Assembly: GCA_036787895.1 (NCBI GenBank)
Contig: DAIQOK010000007.1
Location: forward strand, 80,920-144,919
Length of the DNA stretch: 64,000 nt
Reading direction: 5' to 3'
DNA from: UBA7662 sp036787895
Lineage (GTDB): Bacteria; Bacteroidota; Bacteroidia; UBA7662
The first letter of the stretch is position 1. Every line of letters begins with the position of its first letter. Positions 51,213 through 60,632 of the stretch are shown here, one piece after another. The notes below the pieces were generated by a model. It was given only the letters and a program-made list of their open reading frames with translations. It searched no databases and had not been told where the DNA came from. Both the position numbers and the translations under genes were made by a program.

Positions 51213-53645
51213 ATGAAAATAGACTGGAAAAAATTAACCCCGCATTTGTGGGTGCTGCTTGTTTTTGTAGCGGCCGTTTTTATTTACAATGCACCGCTTC
51301 TGGATGGCAAAGCCATGCGAATGGAAGATATGACCCAGGTGAGCGGCATGTCGAAGGCGCTGGAAGATCATTATGCCAAAACCGGGGAGCGCTCCTTGTG
51401 GACCAATAGTTTGTTCGCCGGTATGCCTGCTTATCAGGTGGCCATGAAAACTCCGCAAGTTTGGGTGCAATACCTGCACTACTTCCTTGCCTACCAGCTT
51501 CCGCAACCGGCTAACCTGATGTTGCTTTATTTACTGGGCGGCTATTTTCTGTTCGTGGTGCTTAAGTTCCGGCCTACCGTGGCTGCTTTTGGTGCCTTTG
51601 CCTTTGCTTTCTCCTCTTACAACTTCATCATACTCGACGCTGGTCACCTGACCAAGGCCATGGCCATTGCCTATATGCCTGTGGTTATTGCCGGAGTAAT
51701 TAAGATGTTCAGGAAACCCGGCATTGGCAACCTGGCCCTACTAGCTGTAGGTTTGGGATTAGAAATTAACGCCTATCATTATCAGGTAACCTATTATCTG
51801 GCTTTGATGGTTCTGCTTTATGTGGCTTTCAAAGCTTATGAAGCAGTAAAAGAAAAAAGTCTTACTGTATTTTTTAAGGCCGCTGCCTTTTCACTCCTGG
51901 CCGCTGGACTGTCGATAACAGCCAACTTTACCGGCTTTTGGGTAACCTATGAATATACCCAGGAAACACTCCGTGGCGGTTCGGCCCTAACCAATGCCAA
52001 AACGGCCACCGGCGGTGGTCTCGATCGCGAATATGCCTTGCGTTGGAGTTATGGTATCGGTGAAACGGGAACTTTGCTCATTCCCAACTTTAATGGTGGC
52101 GCCTCTGCCAGTCCGATTGGTGAAAAATCTGAAACATTCGACCTACTCACCAAAAACGGTGTACCCCGCAATCAGGCCAAACAATTCGTAGAAAATGCCC
52201 CTACCTATTTCGGTGATCAGCCATCAACAGCCGGCCCGACTTATTTCGGTGCTATTGTAGTTTTTCTGTTTGTTTTAGGCTTGTTGTTGGTAGAAGGTCG
52301 GGTGAAATGGTGGTTACTGAGCACCGTTTTGCTCTCATTCGGCTTGATGTGGGGCCGAAATTTTGGTTTTCTCACCGACTTGTTCATCAACTATATGCCG
52401 ATGTACAATAAATTCCGAGCTGTTTCCATCGCTCAAGTTACCGCAGCATTGGCCTTTCCAATGTTGGCTGTAATACTGTTACAACGATTACTCGACAATA
52501 AAATCGACAGCGCTAAAGCCATGAAACAACTTAAAATCGCCACAGCTATCGTAGGCGGTTTTTGTTTGATTTTTGCTTTAGCCCCCGGTGCATTTTTCAG
52601 TTTTGAAAGTGCTGCCGACAGCAATTATGCAAATTTCCCGGGTTTGGTAGAAGCACTCATAGCCGACAGAACGGCCATGCTGCGTAGTGATGCCATTAAA
52701 TCGCTGCTATTGGTATTGCTGGCAGCGGGCAGCATCTGGCTGTGGTTGACCAACAAACTTTCGGCGAAGTACATGACGCTGATTATATTGGTGGCAACTG
52801 TTTTTGATTTGTGGTCGGTAAACAAACGTTATGTTAATGATAGCGATTTTGTAAACAAACGTCAGCTTACTCAAGCTTTTGAAGCTACTCAGGCCGATTT
52901 ACAAATCTTACAAGATCAAACTACTTACTACCGGGTTTTTGACATGGGTAACCGCAATCCTTTCAACGAAAACCGGGCATCTTATTTCCACAACTCTATT
53001 GGTGGTTATCATGCCGCCAAACTGGCCAGGTTTGAAGATGTTAAAAACACCTATTTCGAAGGGCAGCCTAATATGAACGTATTAAATATGCTTAATACGC
53101 GCTGGTTTATCATACCCACCGAAAATGGCCCGATGGCGCAGTTTAATCCGTCGGCTATGGGTAATGTGTGGTTCGTATCCGGTCTGCTTGAAGTCGCCAA
53201 TGCCGATGCTGCCATGGACACCTTGGGCGGTGCAGACTTACGCAGTTTTGCTATAGTTGAATCAGACCAGCTCCCCAAACTGTCGGGCTTTCAGCCACAA
53301 ACCGACAGCAGCGCACGCATTGAGCTTACCGAATATGCCCTGGATAAGCTTGTCTATAAATCCAACAGCAGTACCGATCAATTGGCGGTATTTTCAGATT
53401 TGTATTACGACAAGGGCTGGAAAGCCTTCATCGATGGCAAACCCGCTGACTATTTGAGAGCCAATTATCTTTTACGTGCCATGATTGTGCCTGCCGGAGC
53501 GCATGAAATCAGCTTCCGCTTTGAACCCGATAGTTATGCTTTTGGTGAAAAAGTATCGTTGGCCAGCTCCATTGTTTTATTGCTACTGGTCGCCCTGGCG
53601 ATATTCGACAAATTCAGGAAGAAAGCCAGCGTTACCGCCGCTTAA
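51213..53645 (+). CDS. YfhO-type integral membrane protein
   Basis: The 810-residue protein has about 12 membrane helices in the first 560 residues and a C-terminal periplasmic domain. The N-terminal motif FIYNAPLLDGKAMRMED, GHLTKAMAIAYMPV and the later LNTRWFIIP and FSDLYYDKGWKAFIDGKPAD match Bacteroidota YfhO proteins. YfhO proteins resemble GT-C glycosyltransferases and in Firmicutes glycosylate lipoteichoic acid, so an envelope glycan transfer role is likely. Its last 14 bp overlap the end of the convergent glycosyltransferase gene. Confidence 0.88.
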   Translation: MKIDWKKLTPHLWVLLVFVAAVFIYNAPLLDGKAMRMEDMTQVSGMSKALEDHYAKTGERSLWTNSLFAGMPAYQVAMKTPQVWVQYLHYFLAYQLPQPANLMLLYLLGGYFLFVVLKFRPTVAAFGAFAFAFSSYNFIILDAGHLTKAMAIAYMPVVIAGVIKMFRKPGIGNLALLAVGLGLEINAYHYQVTYYLALMVLLYVAFKAYEAVKEKSLTVFFKAAAFSLLAAGLSITANFTGFWVTYEYTQETLRGGSALTNAKTATGGGLDREYALRWSYGIGETGTLLIPNFNGGASASPIGEKSETFDLLTKNGVPRNQAKQFVENAPTYFGDQPSTAGPTYFGAIVVFLFVLGLLLVEGRVKWWLLSTVLLSFGLMWGRNFGFLTDLFINYMPMYNKFRAVSIAQVTAALAFPMLAVILLQRLLDNKIDSAKAMKQLKIATAIVGGFCLIFALAPGAFFSFESAADSNYANFPGLVEALIADRTAMLRSDAIKSLLLVLLAAGSIWLWLTNKLSAKYMTLIILVATVFDLWSVNKRYVNDSDFVNKRQLTQAFEATQADLQILQDQTTYYRVFDMGNRNPFNENRASYFHNSIGGYHAAKLARFEDVKNTYFEGQPNMNVLNMLNTRWFIIPTENGPMAQFNPSAMGNVWFVSGLLEVANADAAMDTLGGADLRSFAIVESDQLPKLSGFQPQTDSSARIELTEYALDKLVYKSNSSTDQLAVFSDLYYDKGWKAFIDGKPADYLRANYLLRAMIVPAGAHEISFRFEPDSYAFGEKVSLASSIVLLLLVALAIFDKFRKKASVTAA

Positions 53646-54360
53646 ACGGATAGCGAAGCACGATATAAAGATGGTTGAGTAAATTCGTAAACCAGCCGTA
53701 ATGCCTGGATAGAATGATGTAGCGTTCTTTCCAGGCTTTTTTTCTTTGTGCCGATGATATACCATCAATCAAAAAACGACAGACCAGCCCGCCCGTTAAT
53801 TGAGTTGTTTCACACTGCTTCAGCGAACGGATCATCCAGTCGATATCTGAACAAATGCGGTATTGCAAGTCGTAGCTGACCGCTTTTTCCCGGCGAATGA
53901 TAAAAGCCTGGTGACAAACAGCCATACCCCACTGCAGACTTTTCCAGCTTAGCTTTTCAGGAGGCAAAGGTTCACGTAATCCCAAACTTTTGCCATCAAG
54001 ATTGACTAACATGGCATGCCCATAATACACATCGGCTGGTGGCAGGGCGAATATTTCCGAAAGTACATGCGCATCGGCCAGTTCGTCGCCGGCATTCAAA
54101 AAGAGGACATAGTCGCCAGTGGCCATCGAGAGCCCCTTATTCATTGCATCATACAAGCCCTGATCTGGCTCACTAACTACCCGATTAATGCGACTTCCAG
54201 CCGCCTGCACCAAGGCCATGGTCTTATCGCTGGACGCGCCATCTACGATAATGTATTCTATCTGCGGATAATCCTGTTCAGATACAGTATCTAGGGTGCG
54301 CTGCAATACTTGAGCTGCATTATAGGTAATCGTGATTATGGAAATGGTAGGCTGGCTCAT
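53632..54360 (-). CDS. Family 2 glycosyltransferase
   Basis: The 242-residue GT-A enzyme has the start ISIITITYNAAQVLQRTLD, the first nucleotide-binding acid in EYIIVDGASSDKT, the DxD-like region LFLNAGDELAD and the acceptor-side segment AVCHQAFIIRREK. The length and lack of membrane segments fit a cytoplasmic enzyme that adds a sugar to a lipid-linked glycan. It converges on the YfhO gene with a 14-bp overlap of coding ends and is divergent from the flippase gene. Confidence 0.92.
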   Translation of the reverse strand: MSQPTISIITITYNAAQVLQRTLDTVSEQDYPQIEYIIVDGASSDKTMALVQAAGSRINRVVSEPDQGLYDAMNKGLSMATGDYVLFLNAGDELADAHVLSEIFALPPADVYYGHAMLVNLDGKSLGLREPLPPEKLSWKSLQWGMAVCHQAFIIRREKAVSYDLQYRICSDIDWMIRSLKQCETTQLTGGLVCRFLIDGISSAQRKKAWKERYIILSRHYGWFTNLLNHLYIVLRYPFKRR

Positions 54361-54421
54361 GTGAATTTCTTACTGTAAAAATGGAAATATTCAAGCATTT
54401 TTGATGTCATCCGTTCGAATC

Positions 54422-55948
54422 ATGGGGATAATCATCCGACAAGGTTTTAAGTCAACAGTCGTTTCCTACCTGGGTGTAGCTCTTGGGGCATTTAATCTGC
54501 TCTACCTGTTCCCGAAAATTTTTACCGCGCAAGAAATTGGCTTGCGTGAAATTTTACTCAGCGCTTCCTTGGCCATGAGTTTTTTTGCGCAATTGGGCAT
54601 GACAACCATTATGGCCAGGTTCTTCCCTTATTTCGAAGACAAAAGTCGACAGCATAACGGCTTTTTGCTCCTAATGCTGCTGATTTCTTGCTTTGGTTTT
54701 TTGCTGTTCTGCCTGGCCTTTTCCATCTTTCAAACCGACATCATTGGCATTTTCGCCAAAAATTCGCCCTTGGTAAATGACTACCTCTTCAGCTTCATTC
54801 CACTCACTGGCCTAATGATGCTGCAGTCCATACTCGAAGCTTATGCCCGGATAAATCTGCGCATTGCCGTCCCCACCTTTATCCGAGAAATAGGTTTACG
54901 ACTTCTACTATTGGTATTGGTGTTATTGTATGGGTTCGACTATATCAATTTTGAACAGTTTATAGCCCTTTTCATAGCTACTTATGCCATAGCTGTTGTG
55001 GCCTTGTTCATTTACCTCCGCATATTAGGTGCCTTACACTTACAATGGCGTTATTTGAAAGTGGGCAAACCGTTGGCCTGGGAAATGGTGGTTTATACGT
55101 CCTGGCTATTGATTGGTGGTGCCGGCAGCATCGTTTCCGACAAAATAGATGGCATTATGCTCGCATCGCTGGCCTCCCTATCGGCCGCAGGCATTTATTC
55201 CATTGCCTATTTTATTGGTACTATCATCGAATTACCCCGGCGGTCGTTGAGCAATATTGCTTCTCCCTTAGTTGCCAGGGCCTGGAAGGAAAATGACCGC
55301 GCTAAACTGGACGAGCTCTACAAAAAATCTGCCTTGCATCAATTATTAATTGGCGGTTGGATATTTATTGCGGTTTGGATTAACGTTGACCTGGTTTTCC
55401 TGCTCATGCCGAAAGGCGACATATACAGCCAGGGTAAACTTGTCGTATTGCTTATTTCTGCTGCGCGTTTAGTTGATATGGCTACGGGCATCCATGGCGA
55501 CATTATTCTGAGTTCACGTTATTACCGCTTTAATTTGGTATCTATCCTCTTTTTAGCGGTGGTATCTTTTTCAGCAAACTATTATATGATACCCCGTTTT
55601 GGCCTGAACGGTGCTGCGGCAGGAACACTCATTTCTTTGTGCTTTTTTATACTACTCAAAATGGTCTTTTTACATGCAAAAACCGGTCTGCATCCTTTTT
55701 CCAAATATTGGCTCAAAGCGGCTTTGTTGGTCCTGACAGTATTGGCTATCACCTATTGGCTGCCTTTATTTCCGGGACCAGCTTTTGTTCAAATCCTGAA
55801 CATACTCTTACGTTCTTTGCTTGTAACCCTATTACTGGGTTATGGCATGATAAAACTGCGCTTATCAGAAGAAATTACAGGCATTTACCGAGAGCAGTTG
55901 TTAAGCCGACTGCCTAAGAGGTGGCACAAGTGGTTACCTCAAGCGTAA
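54422..55948 (+). CDS. Polysaccharide flippase (Wzx/MATE-like superfamily)
   Basis: The 508-residue protein has about 14 membrane helices and the oligosaccharide flippase layout, with the start MGIIIRQGFKSTVVSYLGVALG typical of Bacteroidota members, the SDKIDGIMLASLASLSAAGIYS region and LNGAAAGTLISL near the end. Such proteins move undecaprenyl-linked sugars across the inner membrane. The ATG at 54422 is preferred; one at 54404 would add six residues. Together with the glycosyltransferase, fcl and gmd it forms a surface-polysaccharide locus. The last 10 bp overlap the convergent fcl gene. Confidence 0.87.
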   Translation: MGIIIRQGFKSTVVSYLGVALGAFNLLYLFPKIFTAQEIGLREILLSASLAMSFFAQLGMTTIMARFFPYFEDKSRQHNGFLLLMLLISCFGFLLFCLAFSIFQTDIIGIFAKNSPLVNDYLFSFIPLTGLMMLQSILEAYARINLRIAVPTFIREIGLRLLLLVLVLLYGFDYINFEQFIALFIATYAIAVVALFIYLRILGALHLQWRYLKVGKPLAWEMVVYTSWLLIGGAGSIVSDKIDGIMLASLASLSAAGIYSIAYFIGTIIELPRRSLSNIASPLVARAWKENDRAKLDELYKKSALHQLLIGGWIFIAVWINVDLVFLLMPKGDIYSQGKLVVLLISAARLVDMATGIHGDIILSSRYYRFNLVSILFLAVVSFSANYYMIPRFGLNGAAAGTLISLCFFILLKMVFLHAKTGLHPFSKYWLKAALLVLTVLAITYWLPLFPGPAFVQILNILLRSLLVTLLLGYGMIKLRLSEEITGIYREQLLSRLPKRWHKWLPQA

Positions 55949-56874
55949 CGCTTTAAAAAATCGGCATAAGCTAGGGCAATTCCTTCTTCCAGGCTTACCT
56001 TGGGCTGAAAACCGAGGGCTTGAATCCGACTTGAGTCCATCAATTTACGCGGGGTACCGTCCGGTTTTTCGGTATTAAATCGAAGTTCTCCATGGTAACC
56101 GATCACCCTGCCTATGGTTTGAGCAAGCTCGGCTATACTTAAATCGCTGCCATAACCGGCATTCAAAAAGCCAAAGTCGTCGTATTTATCCATCATAAGC
56201 AGACAGGCCTCAGCCATGTCATCAACATATAAAAATTCACGCAAAGGTTTGCCGCTGCCCCAAATTTCAACGCTCGACAAACCGGCCGCTTTGGCTTCGT
56301 GAAATTTCCGAATCAAGGCAGGCAATACATGGCTGTTTTGCAAGTCATAATTGTCATTGGGACCATACAAATTGGTAGGCATGATGCTCGAGAAATGGCA
56401 GCCATACTGACTGCGATAGGCATCACACATTTTAATGCCTGCAATTTTAGCAATGGCATACGGCTCATTGGTTGGCTCCAACAATCCTGTCAGCAACGAT
56501 TCTTCCTGCAGAGGTTGGGGTGCCAACTTAGGATAAATACAGCTCGAACCCAAAAACAATAGCTTCCTTACGCTATGCACATAACTCTGATGAATCACAT
56601 TGTTTTGAATCATCAAGTTATCGTGTAAAAATTCTGCTCGATAAATATTATTCGCCTGAATGCCGCCAACCTTGGCTGCAGCGAGAAAAACATATTCTGG
56701 TTTTTCAGCGGCAAAAAAATCTGCAACAGCTTGCTGGTTTCTTAAATCCAGGCTTTTGCTGTCGCGTAATACAAAGTTTTTATACCCTCTTTTTGCCAGT
56801 GCTCGATGAATAGCACTTCCTACCATGCCGTTGTGGCCGGCAATATAAATTTTAGCTTCCGGAGAAATATTCAT
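55939..56874 (-). CDS. fcl: GDP-L-fucose synthase
   Basis: The 311-residue short-chain dehydrogenase-type enzyme converts GDP-4-keto-6-deoxymannose to GDP-L-fucose by epimerisation and NADPH reduction. It has the dinucleotide motif YIAGHNGMVGSAIHRAL, SSCIYPKLAPQPL, the active-site YAIAKIAGIKMCDAY and the GSGKPLREFLYVDDMAEAC segment. gmd, which makes its substrate, lies 69 bp upstream on the same strand. The product is used for fucose in capsule or O-antigen. Confidence 0.96.
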   Translation of the reverse strand: MNISPEAKIYIAGHNGMVGSAIHRALAKRGYKNFVLRDSKSLDLRNQQAVADFFAAEKPEYVFLAAAKVGGIQANNIYRAEFLHDNLMIQNNVIHQSYVHSVRKLLFLGSSCIYPKLAPQPLQEESLLTGLLEPTNEPYAIAKIAGIKMCDAYRSQYGCHFSSIMPTNLYGPNDNYDLQNSHVLPALIRKFHEAKAAGLSSVEIWGSGKPLREFLYVDDMAEACLLMMDKYDDFGFLNAGYGSDLSIAELAQTIGRVIGYHGELRFNTEKPDGTPRKLMDSSRIQALGFQPKVSLEEGIALAYADFLKRYA

Positions 56875-56943
56875 TCACAAATTTATTAGGGCGATTAGAG
56901 GCTGTTTTGGTGCGCCAAGCCTGGCGCTAAGCTGGGTTAATTA

Positions 56944-58080
56944 TTATTCGTGCTGTGACAAAATATCATAACCACCTTCTTCCAAAAATTGTTGCCTTTG
57001 CATCAATTTAAGATCGCTACTCATCATATCGCTTACCAAGCTTGCCAAAGTATGTTTAGGCTTCCAGCCAAGTATGGTTTTAGCTTTGGTAGGATCACCA
57101 ATAAGCAAATCAACCTCTGTTGGTCGGAAATATCGAGGATCCACGGCAACGACTTCTTGTCCAAGCTTAACTTTACCCGATTTAATGCCTTTGTTTTGCA
57201 TAAGCTCTTCATTCAGTGTTGATACAAAACCAACTTCTTTCACGCCTTCACCGCGGAAAACCAGACTTATCCCTACTTCTTCAAATGCCATTTTTACAAA
57301 ATCGCGCACATAGGTTGTTACTCCGGTAGCGATTACAAAATCTTCTGCTTTTTCTTGTTGCAGCATCAAATACATGGCTTCCACATAATCTTGGGCATGT
57401 CCCCAATCGCGTTGCGCGTCCAGGTTTCCGAGATAGAGCTTATCCTGCATACCCAGGGCAATTTTGCTCGCGGCACGGGTAATTTTTCGAGTCACAAATG
57501 TTTCACCTCTGGTCGGCGATTCATGGTTAAACAGTATGCCATTACAAGCATACATGCCATAAGCCTCGCGATAATTTACCGTAATCCAATAGCCATACAA
57601 CTTGGCAACACCATAAGGTGAGCGCGGATAAAATGGTGTTTTTTCACTCTGTGGCACTTCCTGTACCAAACCATATAATTCAGAAGTTGATGCCTGATAT
57701 ATCCGGGTTTTTTGTTCCAACCCACAAATACGAACAGCCTCCAGAATGCGTAAAGTACCTAAAGCATCCGCATTCGCTGTATACTCCGGTGTTTCAAAAC
57801 TCACCTGTACATGGCTCATGGCGGCGAGATTATAAATTTCATCCGGGCGAACTTCCTGAATAATACGGATCAGATTAGAACTGTCGGTTAAATCGCCATA
57901 ATGCAATTTTAACCGCACCCCTGTTTCGTGCGGGTCCTGATACAAATGGTCGATTCGATCGGTATTAAACAAAGAGGCACGACGTTTTATGCCATGTACC
58001 ATATACCCTTTGTCGAGTAAAAATTCAGCGAGATAGGCGCCGTCTTGTCCGGTAATTCCGGTAATAAGTGCTACTTTCAT
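56944..58080 (-). CDS. gmd: GDP-mannose 4,6-dehydratase
   Basis: The 378-residue enzyme makes GDP-4-keto-6-deoxymannose from GDP-mannose with bound NADP. It has ALITGITGQDGAYLAEFLL, HYGDLTDSSNL, the active-site region STSELYGLVQEVPQSE and YGVAKLYGYWITVNYREAY, and RPTEVDLLIGDPTKAK. The ATG at 58080 gives a normal start; an in-frame ATG 15 codons upstream lacks family similarity. fcl follows, giving a complete two-step GDP-L-fucose route. Confidence 0.96.
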   Translation of the reverse strand: MKVALITGITGQDGAYLAEFLLDKGYMVHGIKRRASLFNTDRIDHLYQDPHETGVRLKLHYGDLTDSSNLIRIIQEVRPDEIYNLAAMSHVQVSFETPEYTANADALGTLRILEAVRICGLEQKTRIYQASTSELYGLVQEVPQSEKTPFYPRSPYGVAKLYGYWITVNYREAYGMYACNGILFNHESPTRGETFVTRKITRAASKIALGMQDKLYLGNLDAQRDWGHAQDYVEAMYLMLQQEKAEDFVIATGVTTYVRDFVKMAFEEVGISLVFRGEGVKEVGFVSTLNEELMQNKGIKSGKVKLGQEVVAVDPRYFRPTEVDLLIGDPTKAKTILGWKPKHTLASLVSDMMSSDLKLMQRQQFLEEGGYDILSQHE

Positions 58081-58151
58081 GGATAAGCCTTGGGGCTGGT
58101 GAACAAAAATACGGTTTAACCCCAATAAAGAATTAAATCAATTGTCCAGAC

Positions 58152-60632
58152 TCAGTCTTTCAAATACACCCGCTTTACGCGCTGTGAAACATTGGTGAGT
58201 ACCTCATAGGGTATGGTTCCAAGTGCCCTGGCTAGTTTTTCGATGGGGTGTTGCGGGCCGAAAATCACCACCTCATCGCCTTCCTTGCAAGCTAAACCAC
58301 TTACATTTACCATCAACATATCCATGCAAATGTTGCCGATGGTGGGTACTTCCCGACCTTGAATGTATACGGTCATATTGCCATTGCCTGCCAGCCGGCC
58401 AATGCCATCGGCATAACCAATGGGCAGCGTTGCTATGGTAATATCATGGTCGGTTTTACCCTGACGATTATATCCAACCGTCTCACTGGCTTTCACCGCC
58501 TTAAGTTGAGAAATTACAGTTTTTAAGGTCCCAACAACCTGCAGACTATGCTGGTGCTGTTGCGCACTGTCATAACCATATAGTCCGATACCTAATCGAA
58601 CCATATCCATTTGCGCTTCCGGATAATTGATAATTCCCGCGGTATTCAGAATATGTGTCAAGGGTTTATAGCCAATAATTTTACCCAGCTTTTCAGCGGC
58701 TTTCTTGAATGACACAATTTGATTTAAAGTGAATGCCCGGTGTTCGGCGGCATCACTTGCTACCAAATGAGAGTACACCGACGCCACCTTAACCTCCAGC
58801 TTGTTTTTGAGATAATTACCGAGCTTTTCAACTTCATCGACTTCAAATCCCAAGCGCTTCATGCCTGTATCTATGTTGATGTGAATAGCCAGCCCTTTGC
58901 TTTCCGTTGCCTGCAAATAACTCACGAGCTCCTCCAACAGCCGAAAACTATATACTTCAGGCTCGAGTTGATAACGAACTAACTTCTCCAAACCTGCCGG
59001 CTCCACATTCATGACCATAATAGGTAAGCTAATGCCGGCCTCCCGCAATGCCACGCCTTCATCGGCATAAGCAACAGCCAAATAATCAGCCCGGTGGTGC
59101 TGCAACAAACTGGCGATTTCAAAGGTACCGCTACCATAAGAAAAGGCTTTCACCATGACCATCATGCGCGTATTAGGCTTCAACATCGCCCTATAAAACT
59201 GGTAGTTGTGAAGCATGGCGTCAAGATCTATTTCCAGTACCGTTTGATGTTGCTTAAGCGCCAACTGTTGCTCTAAAACTTCAAAGCCAAACCTTCTGGC
59301 ACCTTTTAATAAAATTGCCTCATTCGAAAAACTCATTCGCCCCAAGGCAGAAGCCGCCTGATTGGTTCGGTCGAAAAATTGGGATTGTAGGCCGGTAAAC
59401 TGTCTTTTATACCGCGACATCAGCGGGCCTACACCAATTAAACGATCCACACGATGTTCTCTCAACAAGGAGGCAACCCGTTTGAACAGTGCCTCATCTT
59501 CACCGGCGTTCTGGTCAAAATCCGATAAAATCACTGTTTTTTGCTTGTGGTGCGTGAGCCGATCTAGATAGTCAAGAGCAATACTCAAAGAGTCCAAATC
59601 CAGACTATAACTGTCGTTGATCAAGGTACTGCTGTTGATGGCCGCCTTCATCTCCATCCGCATACGAATGCGTGGCAGATGGTGAAAACGTGGGGCAATA
59701 ACATCCTGCTGGTAGCCATTTTCGACGAGCCATACCCAGCAATGCATTGCATTTTCTAAACTGGCTTTATCGGCAAATGGGAGCACAAAACTTCCCTTGA
59801 GTTTACCATCCACCTGAATAGACAGACTGTCTTTGTCCGTAGGCGTATAGCTAATTTGGTAGTCGGCGGTATGCTGCTGACTCCAGCTCACCAAAGTCAA
59901 CTGTGGATGCCGGGCAGCAAAGGCTTTAATTTCGGCGTTCAATTCGGGGTTGTCGGCCGAATAAATGAGCTTTTCGCAGCCTTCAAACAACAATAGCTTC
60001 TCTCGGATTTTTGCTTGTTTATCAATAAAATGTTCCCCGTGTGCCTCCCCGATATTGGTAAAAATTCCTTGTGTAGGTTGAATAATAGCTTCCAATCGGG
60101 CCATCTCGCCGGGCTGAGAAATTCCGGCTTCAAAGATGGCTAAGGTGTCGCCAGCCTGTAATTCCCAAACCGATACAGGAACGCCTATTTGACTGTTATA
60201 GCTTTTGGGGCTTTTACAAACATGTTCATCCGACCCAATTAATTGGGCCAACCAATCTTTGACAATTGTTTTGCCATTGCTGCCCGTGATACCAATAACC
60301 GGTAGAGAAAATTGCTGGCGATGGCTGGTCGCTAATGTCTGCAATGCAAGCAGCGTATCGTCCGTTTCGATGAAGGAGGCCTCATAAAGCCGCTTATCCG
60401 GAAAAAAATTGCGTGGCACTACAAAAGTGCGCACTCCTTTACGATATGCGTCTTCGAGATAACGTAGGCCGTCGTTGGTGGCGCTTTTTAGGGCAAAAAA
60501 CACGGTTTGATCAGGCTCAGCCAATTTGCGGCTGTCGAAAGCCAATACCGACACATTGTTCGATAGCCCTTCGCGTAAAATTTCTCCGCCACAGGCATTG
60601 GCCAGTTGTTTCAAATTGAGTTTAAGGCGCAT
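58152..60632 (-). CDS. Fused MurF ligase and alanine racemase
   Basis: The 826-residue protein makes D-alanine and uses its dimer in the wall. Residues about 1-455 are MurF, which adds D-Ala-D-Ala to UDP-MurNAc-tripeptide, with the ATP loop GITGSNGKT (114-122) and NDSYSLDLDSLSIALDYL. Residues about 460-826 are an alanine racemase with the PLP lysine K495 in MVKAFSYGSG and the conserved VRLGIGLYGYDSAQ and GNICMDMLMVNVSG. This fusion is typical of Bacteroidota. The start of this gene overlaps the end of the MFS gene by 11 bp, so they may be expressed together. Confidence 0.95.
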   Translation of the reverse strand: MRLKLNLKQLANACGGEILREGLSNNVSVLAFDSRKLAEPDQTVFFALKSATNDGLRYLEDAYRKGVRTFVVPRNFFPDKRLYEASFIETDDTLLALQTLATSHRQQFSLPVIGITGSNGKTIVKDWLAQLIGSDEHVCKSPKSYNSQIGVPVSVWELQAGDTLAIFEAGISQPGEMARLEAIIQPTQGIFTNIGEAHGEHFIDKQAKIREKLLLFEGCEKLIYSADNPELNAEIKAFAARHPQLTLVSWSQQHTADYQISYTPTDKDSLSIQVDGKLKGSFVLPFADKASLENAMHCWVWLVENGYQQDVIAPRFHHLPRIRMRMEMKAAINSSTLINDSYSLDLDSLSIALDYLDRLTHHKQKTVILSDFDQNAGEDEALFKRVASLLREHRVDRLIGVGPLMSRYKRQFTGLQSQFFDRTNQAASALGRMSFSNEAILLKGARRFGFEVLEQQLALKQHQTVLEIDLDAMLHNYQFYRAMLKPNTRMMVMVKAFSYGSGTFEIASLLQHHRADYLAVAYADEGVALREAGISLPIMVMNVEPAGLEKLVRYQLEPEVYSFRLLEELVSYLQATESKGLAIHINIDTGMKRLGFEVDEVEKLGNYLKNKLEVKVASVYSHLVASDAAEHRAFTLNQIVSFKKAAEKLGKIIGYKPLTHILNTAGIINYPEAQMDMVRLGIGLYGYDSAQQHQHSLQVVGTLKTVISQLKAVKASETVGYNRQGKTDHDITIATLPIGYADGIGRLAGNGNMTVYIQGREVPTIGNICMDMLMVNVSGLACKEGDEVVIFGPQHPIEKLARALGTIPYEVLTNVSQRVKRVYLKD

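Noticed and set aside
54404..54430. GTTCGAATC as the T-arm of a tRNA
   Set aside because: No matching acceptor, anticodon or D arm surrounds it; it lies at the start of the flippase gene.
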